The position numbers were made by a program, and so were the translations under genes. Positions 1 through 8,102 of a DNA stretch of 64,000 nucleotides are shown piece after piece. Numbering within the stretch: the stretch's first letter is position 1; every line of letters begins with the position of its first letter. This stretch comes from Trinickia fusca (lineage in GTDB: Bacteria; Pseudomonadota; Gammaproteobacteria; Burkholderiales; Burkholderiaceae), in the NCBI RefSeq assembly GCF_003628145.1, contig NZ_RBZV01000005.1:186001-250000 (forward strand). The letters run 5' to 3'. A model generated the notes under the pieces. That model saw nothing but the letters and a program-made list of their open reading frames with translations. It made no database searches and was not told the DNA's origin.

Positions 1-1
1 C

Positions 2-307
2 ATACAGGCCCGCGAGGGGATAGGGCCGGCCGAGGCCATCTCCAGGGCGGCCGTCATCCGTATGCGACCGGTGCTGATGACCACGGCCGCGATGGTGACG
101 GGCCTCATCCCGCTGCTCTTCGCCGGGGGCGCCGGTGCGGCGAGCCGTTTCGCCATCGGTATCGTCGTCGTCACGGGCATGATGGTCGGCACGCTGTTCA
201 CGCTCTTCGTACTGCCGACGATTTACAGTCTGATCGCCAAAGATCACCGCGCGCATGCGATGTCCGCACGGGCGCAGGAACTCACGCAGGAGGTGTCGAA
301 TGCTTAA
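2..307 (+). CDS. RND efflux pump inner-membrane transporter, C-terminal fragment
   Basis: The frame is open from the left edge, so only the last ~100 residues of a roughly 1,000-residue AcrB/MexB-type proton-driven pump are present. The fragment carries the family's conserved stretch after the penultimate helix region (RMRPVLMTTAAM at about base 59) followed by two hydrophobic helices (GLIPLLFAGGAGA and a V/G/M-rich segment ending FVLPTIYSL). Its stop codon overlaps the start of the outer-membrane factor gene by 8 bases, so the two are one operon and probably form a tripartite drug or solvent exporter with an upstream periplasmic adaptor outside the window. Confidence 0.93.
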   Translation: MQAREGIGPAEAISRAAVIRMRPVLMTTAAMVTGLIPLLFAGGAGAASRFAIGIVVVTGMMVGTLFTLFVLPTIYSLIAKDHRAHAMSARAQELTQEVSNA

Positions 308-1718
308 CCAGCGTGTCATCCTGTTGCCTGCTGCATGCCTGTCAGCGTTGCTCGCGAGCGGCTGTGCCATCGGTCCCGACTATGCGTCGCCGCAGCCGCC
401 TGAGCACGCAGCCGCACACTTTCTCAGCACGGGCAACGTAGCCGCTGTTGCACCGCTGCCCGACGCATGGTGGCGGCTCTACGACGATCCGAATCTCGAT
501 GCGCTTGTGCAACGCGCGTTCGCGGCCAATACAGACTTACGCGTAGCCGAGGCGAACCTCGAGCACGAGCGGGCCGTCTTGTCGGAAGTCGGCAACGCCC
601 GCTTTCCGTCCACCGAGCTGTCGGCTTCGAAGTTCTACGGCAACAACACGTCGCCGTCGGGCCAGGGCCTGCCGACACCCAATAAGCAATGGACCTCGAC
701 CGGGGCCGTCGTCGCATCATGGGAAATCGATCTGTTGGGCCGCGTTCGGCGCAGCGTCGAGGCCGAACGCGACAACGTCGAAGCGGTGCAAGCCGCGCGC
801 GACGCGGTGCGCGTCAAGGTGGCCGCCGACACCACGCGCAATTATGTCGAGGCCTGCGCGCTCGCTGAATCGGTCACCACGGCGCATGCATCGATCGACA
901 TCGCGCGGCAGACGCTCGGGCTGACGCAACAGCAGGTGCATGCGGGGGCTGCTTCGCCGTTCGATGCCGAGCGCGCTGCCGCCACGCTGGCGGCCACGGA
1001 AGCGAGCTTGCCGCCACTCGAGGCCCAGCGTCAAAACGCGTTGTTCGCGCTCGCCGCACTCGCCGGGTCTGCGCCCTCCGATGTCCCCGAGGCAGCCGCG
1101 GCGTGTACGCATGCGCCGAAACTGGCTGGGCCGATCCCGGTGGATGACGGCGCCGCGCTGCTGAAACGTCGCCCTGATGTGCGCGAGGCGGAGCGCAAGC
1201 TCGCGGCCGACACGGCGCGCATCGGCGTCGCGATGGGCGATCTCTATCCGCGCATCTATGTGAACGGTGCCATCAACTATCTGCGCGACGGGTCGAGCAG
1301 TGCCAGCGGTGGCCCCGGTACGCCGGCCTGGACCTTCGGCGTCGGGCCCGCGCTGACCTGGAGCTTTCCCAACATCGGCGTAGCGCGTGCGCGTGTGAAA
1401 CAGGCAAAGGCGCAGACACAGGCATCGCTCGCGACTTTCGACGGCACGGTGCTGAACGCGTTGCGCGACGTCGAGCAGGCGTTGACGAGTCTCGGCGCGC
1501 AAGAGCGGCGTTATGTCTCACTCGCGCAAGCGGATGAGCGAACCAGCAACGCCTATCGGCTTGCAAACGACCGTTACCGAGCCGGCAATATTTCGCAACT
1601 CGAATTGCTCGATGCCAGCCGCGATCGGGTGGCCGCTCAGGCCGCGTTGGCAGATTCGGCCGTGTCGCTCAATGCCGCACGCGTCGACCTGTTCAATGCG
1701 CTCGGTGGAGGTTGGTAG
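300..1718 (+). CDS. OprM/NodT-family outer-membrane efflux lipoprotein
   Basis: 472 residues, the usual size for the outer-membrane channel of an RND pump. A type II signal peptide ends at the lipobox ASGC (Cys22), followed by the family start AIGPDYxxP. Two repeated TolC-like helical halves follow, with the typical RRPDVREAERKL motif near residue 285 and VxQALTSL/LELLDASR near the C-terminus. I place the start at 300 (MLNQR), not at the upstream in-frame GTG/ATG codons, because GCAGGAGG sits 5-12 bases ahead and the signal peptide begins there. It overlaps the RND gene by 8 bases (coupled translation). Substrate cannot be read from sequence. Confidence 0.95.
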   Translation: MLNQRVILLPAACLSALLASGCAIGPDYASPQPPEHAAAHFLSTGNVAAVAPLPDAWWRLYDDPNLDALVQRAFAANTDLRVAEANLEHERAVLSEVGNARFPSTELSASKFYGNNTSPSGQGLPTPNKQWTSTGAVVASWEIDLLGRVRRSVEAERDNVEAVQAARDAVRVKVAADTTRNYVEACALAESVTTAHASIDIARQTLGLTQQQVHAGAASPFDAERAAATLAATEASLPPLEAQRQNALFALAALAGSAPSDVPEAAAACTHAPKLAGPIPVDDGAALLKRRPDVREAERKLAADTARIGVAMGDLYPRIYVNGAINYLRDGSSSASGGPGTPAWTFGVGPALTWSFPNIGVARARVKQAKAQTQASLATFDGTVLNALRDVEQALTSLGAQERRYVSLAQADERTSNAYRLANDRYRAGNISQLELLDASRDRVAAQAALADSAVSLNAARVDLFNALGGGW

Positions 1719-1725
1719 CACCTGC

Positions 1726-1761
1726 GCAAGCGGCACGACGAAGACACGCAGTGCCGCTTGC
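1726..1761. terminator. Hairpin between convergent genes
   Basis: A perfect 10-bp stem (GCAAGCGGCA at 1726-1735 with TGCCGCTTGC at 1752-1761) sits in the 51-base gap between the efflux gene and the convergent LuxR-type gene. There is no clear T run, so it may act as a weak bidirectional terminator or need Rho. Confidence 0.5.
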
Positions 1762-1769
1762 GTTGCCGG

Positions 1770-2459
1770 TCAGTCCACGCCGAACAGCGTGGCCGGCGTG
1801 ATGTAGAAATAGCCCATTTCGATGGCTTTCTCGATCAGCTCGGGCTTAGACGACACCGCGAACTTGTCCTTCAGGGCATCGATGTGATGTTCGACGGTTC
1901 TGACCGAGATCGAAAGCAGATCGGCGATTCGACGTGCCACGCCGCCGCGCAGCAGGAAAAACAAAATCTCGGTCTCGCGCGGCGTGAGATCGACTCCCTG
2001 CGTTTCTCCTCTGATGACGAAGCTTCCACGCGGCAGCGACTTCGGCAAGCGCGGCTCCAGGCGCGCCAACTGCAGCATGCTGCTATTGATATTCGTGATG
2101 TCAGTACCGTGGATGAGCACGCCGCGCGCGTTCGTTTCACAATCGACAAAGGGTTTTTTCACGACGAGATAGGCTTTCACGCCTGTCTCCGACGCATGGT
2201 AGACGTTGATGCTTCTCACGGTGCTGCCTTGTTCCATAACGAATCTGTCCTGGGCGACATAGGAATCGTCAAAAGAACCGAATGCGGCCGGTAAATCCGA
2301 GTGCCGTAGACCCAGCAACGAGAGCTCCTCGCCCAATCCCATCGACCGCTTGAATTCTGCATTTCCGTAAAGGAATGTCGATCCGACAGCCTTGCACGCA
2401 CAAGCGCCCGGCATCTGATCGATGAGGCTTGAAAATGCCGAGCTGATCAAATCGCTCAT
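1770..2459 (-). CDS. LuxR-family regulator with N-terminal PAS-like sensor
   Basis: 229 residues. The N-terminal ~130 residues look like a PAS fold (a short helix, then the GNAEFKRSMG segment and strands ending HGTDIT), and the C-terminal ~65 residues are a LuxR/FixJ DNA-binding domain: LTPRETEILFFLLRGG, then RRIADLLSISVRTVEHH as the recognition helix. There is no receiver domain and no acyl-homoserine-lactone-type domain, so the ligand is unknown. The gene is divergent from the monooxygenase cluster and shares a 330-base intergenic region with it, so it is the obvious candidate regulator of that cluster (inference from position). Confidence 0.85.
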   Translation of the reverse strand: MSDLISSAFSSLIDQMPGACACKAVGSTFLYGNAEFKRSMGLGEELSLLGLRHSDLPAAFGSFDDSYVAQDRFVMEQGSTVRSINVYHASETGVKAYLVVKKPFVDCETNARGVLIHGTDITNINSSMLQLARLEPRLPKSLPRGSFVIRGETQGVDLTPRETEILFFLLRGGVARRIADLLSISVRTVEHHIDALKDKFAVSSKPELIEKAIEMGYFYITPATLFGVD

Positions 2460-2789
2460 CGCGCATTTCTCCTGAGTGGACTAGTCGCATCGCGCTGACA
2501 GGGTGCGATTTCAGCCAGCGATGCGCGATGCTCTTTCGATACGGCTGGCTCGAATCGAAATGGGTAGAAAGTACGGAAGCGCTGCGTAGACGTGCAGGCT
2601 ACCATCATTTCAAGAGGTTTGCGTACCGCCGAGCATCGGTGATGGTCCGACACTCGCTTCGGATTACGCAACTCTCTTACCTTTTCTTTTCCGTAAATAG
2701 TGCGATTCCCGATAGCAGGACGTAACACCGATTGGCGTCGGTGCGATAGCGCTTGACGGAAGCGACACGATTTCCATTTGGAGCTAACC
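2460..2789. promoter_or_regulatory. Divergent control region, LuxR regulator / monooxygenase cluster
   Basis: A 330-base gene-free stretch between the two divergent units. It contains an inverted repeat CACCGA-N6-TCGGTG (2726-2743) flanked by two copies of CGATAGC, about 50 bases ahead of the plus-strand ABM gene, a plausible regulator site. A pyrimidine-rich tract lies at about 2670-2695. I cannot pick a convincing -35/-10 pair. Confidence 0.4.
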
Positions 2790-3116
2790 ATGGCAAAGAA
2801 CGAAGCGGTTATCAGTGCGGGAAAAGGCGTCACGTTCGTGAATATCATCGAAGTGACGCCCGAAAATCAGGCCAAGGTGATCGAGGTGCTCAATGAAGGC
2901 GTCGAGAAAGTGATCCGCCATAAGGACGGGTTCATTTCCGCGAGCATCCTCGCGAGCAAGGACGGCACGAGCGTGATCAACATCGCGCAATGGGAAAGCC
3001 CCGAGAACGTGAAGGCGGTTCGCGAGGACCCGGCTGCGCAAGAGTATGCGAAGCGTACGGCGGCGATCGCGAAGGCGGTGCCGAACCTTTATTCGGTCGT
3101 GTCCGTGCACGCCTGA
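2790..3116 (+). CDS. ABM-domain (antibiotic biosynthesis monooxygenase-like) protein
   Basis: 108 residues, the normal length of a single dimeric alpha-beta-barrel ABM domain. The pattern of a first strand (GVTFVNIIEVTPEN), a helix, then GFISASILASKDGTSVINIAQWES and a C-terminal strand is typical. Such proteins either oxidise aromatic polyketides without cofactor or act as small accessory/heme-type proteins. The start at 2790 (MAKNE) follows GGAG at 2779; the frame extends four codons further upstream but lacks a ribosome site there. It is the first gene of a cluster with two flavin monooxygenases. Confidence 0.82.
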   Translation: MAKNEAVISAGKGVTFVNIIEVTPENQAKVIEVLNEGVEKVIRHKDGFISASILASKDGTSVINIAQWESPENVKAVREDPAAQEYAKRTAAIAKAVPNLYSVVSVHA

Positions 3117-3201
3117 CGCACCCTGACGCGATGCGGCCGCCGCGCGCCTACGTTCCCGCGCTCGGCGGCCGTCAACGATCCGCTACTATCGGCGCCCGAT
3201 C

Positions 3202-4452
3202 ATGACAGTCACTATAGACACCGGAATTTTGATCGCAGGGGCAGGCATCGGTGGGCTCACTACGGCGTTGGCGCTACATGCCCACGGCGTGAGCGACCTG
3301 TTGATCATCGAAGCAGCGAAACAAATTCGCCCCCTCGGGGTAGGCATCAACATTCAGCCGGCAGCCGTCGCCGAGCTATACGCCCTTGGTCTCAAGCGCT
3401 CGATGGAGCAGTCCGGGATCAAAACCGAGCGGGTGGAGCATTGGGACGAAAAGGGCACGCTGCTATTTAGCGAACCCCGTGGTCTGGCGGCCGGCAACCC
3501 CTATCCGCAGATTTCGATTCACCGTGGCGCGCTCGAAATGTTCCTGCTGCGCGCCGTCAAAGGCCGACTCGGGCAGCGCACCGTGCGGACCGGCATACGC
3601 CTCGTTTCGTTCACTGAAGACAGCGATGGATCCGTGTCCGCCCTGGCAGTCGATCAGTCGACGGGCAACGAGATTCGGCTGAGGGCCAAAGGCCTGATCG
3701 GCGCCGACGGCATCCACTCGGCGATTCGAGCGCAATTATCCGGGGACGGCAACAAGCTGGTGCCCACTCCTATCACGATGTGGCGGGGTGTGACCGAGCG
3801 CGATCGTTTCCTCGATGGGCGAACGATGATCATCGCCAACGATGTCTACTCGTCAAGGGTCATCGCGTATCCGATCTCCAGTGAACATGGCCAGCGAGGC
3901 ACCGATCTCGTCAACTGGGTCTGCATGGTATCGGCGGACACGCGCGCTCGTTTTGATCGCCCGGACTGGAGCGAGCAGGGCACGCTCGAAGACATCCTGC
4001 CGTTCTTCTCGGAATGGCGCCTGGATTGGCTCAACATCGAGGACCTGGTCCGCAGGAGCCGCGTCATTCTGAAATACCCGATGGTCGATCGCGATCCCCT
4101 GGAACGCTGGGGTAGCGGCCGCGTCACGCTGCTCGGCGATGCGGCTCACCTCATGTACCCCGTCGGCGCGAACGGCGCCTCGCAGGCGATTCTCGATGCG
4201 TCGACGCTCGCGTTCGAGATTTCGAGTCGCAAGGACATTCCGTCCGCGTTCGAACACTACGAGAACGCAAGGCGGCCTGCGACGAGCAAGATCGTGCTCG
4301 AAAACCGGATGCGTGACCGGGGGGAGCGGCGTATCTCCGGCAAGAACGACGGTCAAAAAACCGCCGCCATCGACGGCATCGTCAATCGCTACAAGCAAAA
4401 CGTCGAAAGCCAATACAAGCATCAACCATCTACGGAGGGACAGTCTTCATGA
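3202..4452 (+). CDS. FAD-dependent aromatic hydroxylase, PhzS/salicylate-hydroxylase type
   Basis: 416 residues with the three group A flavoprotein hydroxylase signatures: a Rossmann GxGxxG at the N-terminus (IAGAGIGGLT), the internal GADGIHSAIR motif near residue 170, and the GDAAHLMYPVGANGASQAI ribityl-binding motif near residue 312. The sequence style, including WRGVTERD, is close to PhzS, which hydroxylates 5-methylphenazine-1-carboxylate, but no phenazine genes are in view and the substrate remains unknown. The stop codon overlaps the next gene (ATGA), so it is translationally coupled to the Baeyer-Villiger enzyme. Confidence 0.87.
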   Translation: MTVTIDTGILIAGAGIGGLTTALALHAHGVSDLLIIEAAKQIRPLGVGINIQPAAVAELYALGLKRSMEQSGIKTERVEHWDEKGTLLFSEPRGLAAGNPYPQISIHRGALEMFLLRAVKGRLGQRTVRTGIRLVSFTEDSDGSVSALAVDQSTGNEIRLRAKGLIGADGIHSAIRAQLSGDGNKLVPTPITMWRGVTERDRFLDGRTMIIANDVYSSRVIAYPISSEHGQRGTDLVNWVCMVSADTRARFDRPDWSEQGTLEDILPFFSEWRLDWLNIEDLVRRSRVILKYPMVDRDPLERWGSGRVTLLGDAAHLMYPVGANGASQAILDASTLAFEISSRKDIPSAFEHYENARRPATSKIVLENRMRDRGERRISGKNDGQKTAAIDGIVNRYKQNVESQYKHQPSTEGQSS

Positions 4453-6056
4453 GCACGATCCAACAGCGCTTCGATGCGATCGTCATCGGCGCCGGTTTCG
4501 CGGGCATCTACGCGTTATACAAGCTGCATCGCGAGCTTGGACTCAGCGTTCGGTGCTTCGAGAAGGGCGGCGGCGTAGGGGGAACCTGGTTTTGGAATCG
4601 CTATCCCGGCGCGCGCACCGACACCGAGACGCGCGTGTATCGGTACTCCTTCGACAAGGAGATCTACGACGGCTGGGACTGGCGCAGCCGCTTCGCCAAT
4701 CAGCCCGAGGTGCTCGCCTATCTTCGCTCGATCACGAAGCACTATGAGCTCGACGAGCACATCACGCTCAACACGTTCATCAAATCCGCCGTCTATGACG
4801 AAGGCGCGAGAGAGTGGATCGTGACGACGTCGAACGGCGACGTTTATGCCTGTACCTACCTGGTTTCGGCCATTGGCGTGCTGTCGAAGCTGCATATTCC
4901 CGATATCCCGCATCGGGACAAGTTTCGCGGGGCCGTCGTTCACACGGGCACGTGGCCGGAGGCGCTGACGCTCGACGACAAGCGTGTGGGCGTGATCGGC
5001 ACCGGCTCCACCGGTGTCCAGCTGATTTCCGCCGCCGCGAAGGCGGCACATCACGTAACCGTCTTCCAACGTTCCGCGCAGTATTGCGTGCCGGCCGGCG
5101 ACGATCTCGTGGGTGAACAGGAGATCGCCGACTACCGGGAAAACTTCGACAAGGTCTGGGACGGCATCAGGGACACGCGCGTGGCGTGCGGCTTCCCGGA
5201 GAGCATCGTGCCGACGTTCAGCGTGTCGGCCGAGGAACGCGAAAAGGTGTTCGAGGACAACTGGAAGATCGGCACGGGCTTCCGATTCATGTTCGGCACG
5301 TTCGGCGACATCGCGAGTAACGAGGACGCGAACAAAGAGGCCACGAATTTCATCGAGAAGAAAATCCATGAGATCGTGACGGATCCCGAAACGGCGAGAA
5401 AGCTGATTCCGGATCAGCTCTACGCCAAGCGCCCGATTTCGATCAACGGTTACTACGAGATCTACAATCAAGCGAACGTCTCGCTCGTCTCGTTGAAGGA
5501 GACCGACATCGTCGAATTCACCGAGGACGGCGTGCGAACCGCGGACGGGCAAGAGCATCAACTCGATGTCCTGGCATTCGCGACCGGCTTCGAGACGATC
5601 GTCGGCAGCTTCAAGGACGTCGAGATTCGCGGACTGGACGGTGTCGAACTGCAGCAGCATTGGAAGGACGAGGCGACGAGCTACATGGGTGTCGCGACGG
5701 CGAATTTCCCGAATTTCTTCATGGTGCCCGGCCCGAAGAGCGTGTTCTGCAACATCCCGCCCGGCATCGAAGCGCAGCTCGATTGGATCGGTGAGTTGAT
5801 CCGGAAGGCCCGGTCCGAAGCGGCGACCGCCATTCTCGTCACACCCGACGCCGAGCGCGACTGGACGCAACTTTGCGATACGTACGCGGCGTACACGCTG
5901 TTGCCGAAAGTCAAATCGTGGATCTTCGGGGCCAACGTCCCTGGTGCCAAGAGCCAGACGCTGTTTTATTTCGGTGGACTAAACGGTTATCGTCAGGCTT
6001 GGTCGGATCTGTCGCAGAACAGTTTCAAAGGCTTCGTCTTCGACAGCGGAAAATGA
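4449..6056 (+). CDS. Baeyer-Villiger monooxygenase (FAD/NADPH)
   Basis: 535 residues, the usual size for type I Baeyer-Villiger enzymes such as cyclohexanone monooxygenase, which insert oxygen beside a ketone to give an ester or lactone. An N-terminal FAD Rossmann motif (IGAGFAGIYALYKL), the diagnostic FxGxxxHxxxW fingerprint (FRGAVVHTGTWPE, about residues 157-169), and a second NADPH Rossmann motif (GVIGTGSTGVQLI) just after it are all intact, as is the family's GGTWFWNRYPGARTD segment. It forms a unit with the ABM and PhzS-like genes, suggesting sequential oxidation of a ring compound. Confidence 0.94.
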   Translation: MSTIQQRFDAIVIGAGFAGIYALYKLHRELGLSVRCFEKGGGVGGTWFWNRYPGARTDTETRVYRYSFDKEIYDGWDWRSRFANQPEVLAYLRSITKHYELDEHITLNTFIKSAVYDEGAREWIVTTSNGDVYACTYLVSAIGVLSKLHIPDIPHRDKFRGAVVHTGTWPEALTLDDKRVGVIGTGSTGVQLISAAAKAAHHVTVFQRSAQYCVPAGDDLVGEQEIADYRENFDKVWDGIRDTRVACGFPESIVPTFSVSAEEREKVFEDNWKIGTGFRFMFGTFGDIASNEDANKEATNFIEKKIHEIVTDPETARKLIPDQLYAKRPISINGYYEIYNQANVSLVSLKETDIVEFTEDGVRTADGQEHQLDVLAFATGFETIVGSFKDVEIRGLDGVELQQHWKDEATSYMGVATANFPNFFMVPGPKSVFCNIPPGIEAQLDWIGELIRKARSEAATAILVTPDAERDWTQLCDTYAAYTLLPKVKSWIFGANVPGAKSQTLFYFGGLNGYRQAWSDLSQNSFKGFVFDSGK

Positions 6057-6070
6057 GGTAGCTATACCCG

Positions 6071-6098
6071 GCGCGGCCGGCTCGCTCGCCGGCTGCGC
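6071..6098. terminator. GC-rich hairpin between convergent genes
   Basis: GCGCGGCCGGC pairs with GCCGGCTGCGC across a six-base loop, just after the Baeyer-Villiger gene and before the convergent methyltransferase. A weak T-rich stretch follows on the plus strand. Likely terminator for one or both. Confidence 0.55.
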
Positions 6099-6112
6099 GT
6101 CTGCTTTGGGGT

Positions 6113-7561
6113 TCACACCAGCCCAAGCCGCGCGAGCCGCTCCGGGCGCGCCGCGCCTTCATCGGTCAGCCATCGCTCCATGGCGATGGCCTCTTCGACG
6201 TTGACGAGGACACCATTGCCGAGCAGCTCGCACGGAACGAATGCCGGTTCAGAGCGCTCGACGATTCGCTTGATCGCATTGCCGATGACCGCGTTTTCTG
6301 CCTGCCGGGAAGCCGCGTTCGGATAACCTCCCGCTTTCGCAAAAGGCGTCAACGCGCCGGCCGCGACCAGAAAAAGCAGGTTCTGCCGTATTTCCATCGC
6401 GTTGCGTTGCGGTCCGCTCAAGCGCGCAACGATGTCCCCGATGCGCATCGCGCCCTGCGCCAGCACCGAGCGCAAATCGCCGATGAAATCAGCCTGGAAG
6501 CTCAGTACTCCTCGCGGAATGTTCACGCGTATATCGATCTGCTCGACATCGGGCACGCAGCCTACGATAGCGTCATCCAGCGATCCGATCGAATGGCGTG
6601 GCGCGTTGCCCGTCGGCGTTCCGCGAACGAACACGTCGCGCCGGAAGCGTCGATTGACGGCAAAATCCGCCGCCAGGTGCCGCAGGCGTGCATTGGGAAG
6701 CGCTGCAATCGACTCGGCCGCTTGCTTGTCCATCGTGAGCGGCGCATGGTTGTCCGCCAGCGTTGCGCTGCCCACGTAGGTCAGGCCTGTTCGGGCCATG
6801 TCGTCGGCGACGTCGACCGAGTAATGCACTTCCCAGGTGCCGTTCAGAAACTCATGCGCCAGGTAATTGACGGGATCGTTTGAGAACGCCGTCACCGCTT
6901 CGACTGCCGCGGGATTCTCCCGGAAATACTTGAAGCTCGGGTTGCCCAGTTGCTGCATCGTGTCCAGGGCGGCTCCCGTGCGTCGTTCCACGCTGCCTTC
7001 CGCGGCTTGCGACAATTCCAGCATGAGCTTGCGTAGCGGTGTCTCGGCGGACCATCCCGGGAAACAGTTGTAGCTCAGATAGACGAGGCCGCCGTCCTCG
7101 AGCTTGCGCGAGATGATCTGTTGCAGCGTGTTTCGCACATTGGCATCGACCCAGCTGTAGATGCCGTGCAGCACGATGAAATCGAAAGAGGGCAGGTCCT
7201 TGTCGAGCAGTTCTTCGAAGCTGGACTCGTGAAAGACGACGTTTTCTATCCCCAATTCAGCCGCACGGCGTGCAGCGGCCTCGATGTGCGCAGGATTGAA
7301 GTCGCACGCATGGAACTCGGCTTGGGGAAATGCCCCCGCGTTGATGATGGTCGAGTGCGCGAAGCCACACCCCAGATCCAGATAGGTGAATGGCCGGTCG
7401 AAATCTCGGGGTGGGATGCCACCCAACACGCCAACGTAATTCAGCCAGGCGGGGGAGAGTTCGCGGTGAAACCTGTCCGGAAACGTAACGTCGCTAAGGT
7501 AGCCGGAGGGGCGATCGGAGGCTTGCATGAAATATTGGGGACATGTGCTCATGCCCTGCAC
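6113..7561 (-). CDS. Class I SAM-dependent methyltransferase with methyltransferase-regulatory domain
   Basis: 482 residues. The N-terminal half is a Rossmann-type methyltransferase: motif I TYLDLGCGFAHS near residue 60, an acidic residue after the second strand (HACDFNP), and FDFIVLHGIYSWV as motif IV. The C-terminal ~250 residues match the regulatory domain often fused in this family. Substrate unknown; relatives occur next to LPS, flagellar or small-molecule genes. The start may be Met1 or Met4. It sits alone between the oxygenase cluster and the aldehyde dehydrogenase genes, with no coupling to either. Confidence 0.85.
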   Translation of the reverse strand: MQGMSTCPQYFMQASDRPSGYLSDVTFPDRFHRELSPAWLNYVGVLGGIPPRDFDRPFTYLDLGCGFAHSTIINAGAFPQAEFHACDFNPAHIEAAARRAAELGIENVVFHESSFEELLDKDLPSFDFIVLHGIYSWVDANVRNTLQQIISRKLEDGGLVYLSYNCFPGWSAETPLRKLMLELSQAAEGSVERRTGAALDTMQQLGNPSFKYFRENPAAVEAVTAFSNDPVNYLAHEFLNGTWEVHYSVDVADDMARTGLTYVGSATLADNHAPLTMDKQAAESIAALPNARLRHLAADFAVNRRFRRDVFVRGTPTGNAPRHSIGSLDDAIVGCVPDVEQIDIRVNIPRGVLSFQADFIGDLRSVLAQGAMRIGDIVARLSGPQRNAMEIRQNLLFLVAAGALTPFAKAGGYPNAASRQAENAVIGNAIKRIVERSEPAFVPCELLGNGVLVNVEEAIAMERWLTDEGAARPERLARLGLV

Positions 7562-7647
7562 AGTGGGCGTGTGCCTGCTGCAGTGAGGCGGGTAAAGTCA
7601 GCTTACCATACCGCCTTTCGCCAAGCCGTGCGGTCTGCCACGGCGTT

Positions 7648-8052
7648 CTAGCCTTCGGAAGAAGGCCCATGCCGACACCCCCGCGGAGGCTCCCCTCGCG
7701 CCTCCAGTGCCTTCGCTTCCTCGTCCGTATAAAGTCGCGACCGAGTCAAAAACCTCAGCCCTTCCGGTGCTTCCAACGAAAACCCGGCTCCGCGTCCCGG
7801 TACGGCATCGATGATCAGATGCGTATGACGCCAATACTCGAATTGCGCTGCGCCGATATAAAACGGCTCGTTCTCCAGCATGCCAAGAAACACATCGACG
7901 TCGCCCACCTGAAACTCATTACGCGGATAGCACATCGGCGCGCTGCCATCACAGCAGCCGCCCGATTGATGAAACAACAGTGGCCCGTGACGTTGCCTGA
8001 GCTTCGCGATCAACGCGCGCGCCGCCTCTGTACACGATACGCGTTCGGTCAT
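7648..8052 (-). CDS. DUF779 family protein
   Basis: 134 residues with the family hallmark HQSGGCCDGSAPMC (vicinal cysteines) and a central FYIGAAQFEYWRHTHLIID block. DUF779 genes are regularly found immediately downstream of acetaldehyde/aldehyde dehydrogenases, as here; the function is not established, though the Cys cluster suggests metal or thiol chemistry. It follows the dehydrogenase by 50 bases on the same strand and is probably co-transcribed. No good Shine-Dalgarno is visible because a GC hairpin occupies that position. Confidence 0.85.
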   Translation of the reverse strand: MTERVSCTEAARALIAKLRQRHGPLLFHQSGGCCDGSAPMCYPRNEFQVGDVDVFLGMLENEPFYIGAAQFEYWRHTHLIIDAVPGRGAGFSLEAPEGLRFLTRSRLYTDEEAKALEARGEPPRGCRHGPSSEG

Positions 8053-8059
8053 GTCAACC

Positions 8060-8080
8060 GGCCGGGCTTGCCGCCCGGCC
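8060..8080. promoter_or_regulatory. Hairpin immediately upstream of the DUF779 start codon
   Basis: GGCCGGGC (8060-8067) pairs with GCCCGGCC (8073-8080) across five bases, ending 7 bases before the DUF779 ATG on the minus strand and covering where a ribosome site should be. It could attenuate read-through from the dehydrogenase or limit DUF779 translation. Confidence 0.45.
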
Positions 8081-8102
8081 GCTCCTTGGCTGTCGTAAGA
8101 GG

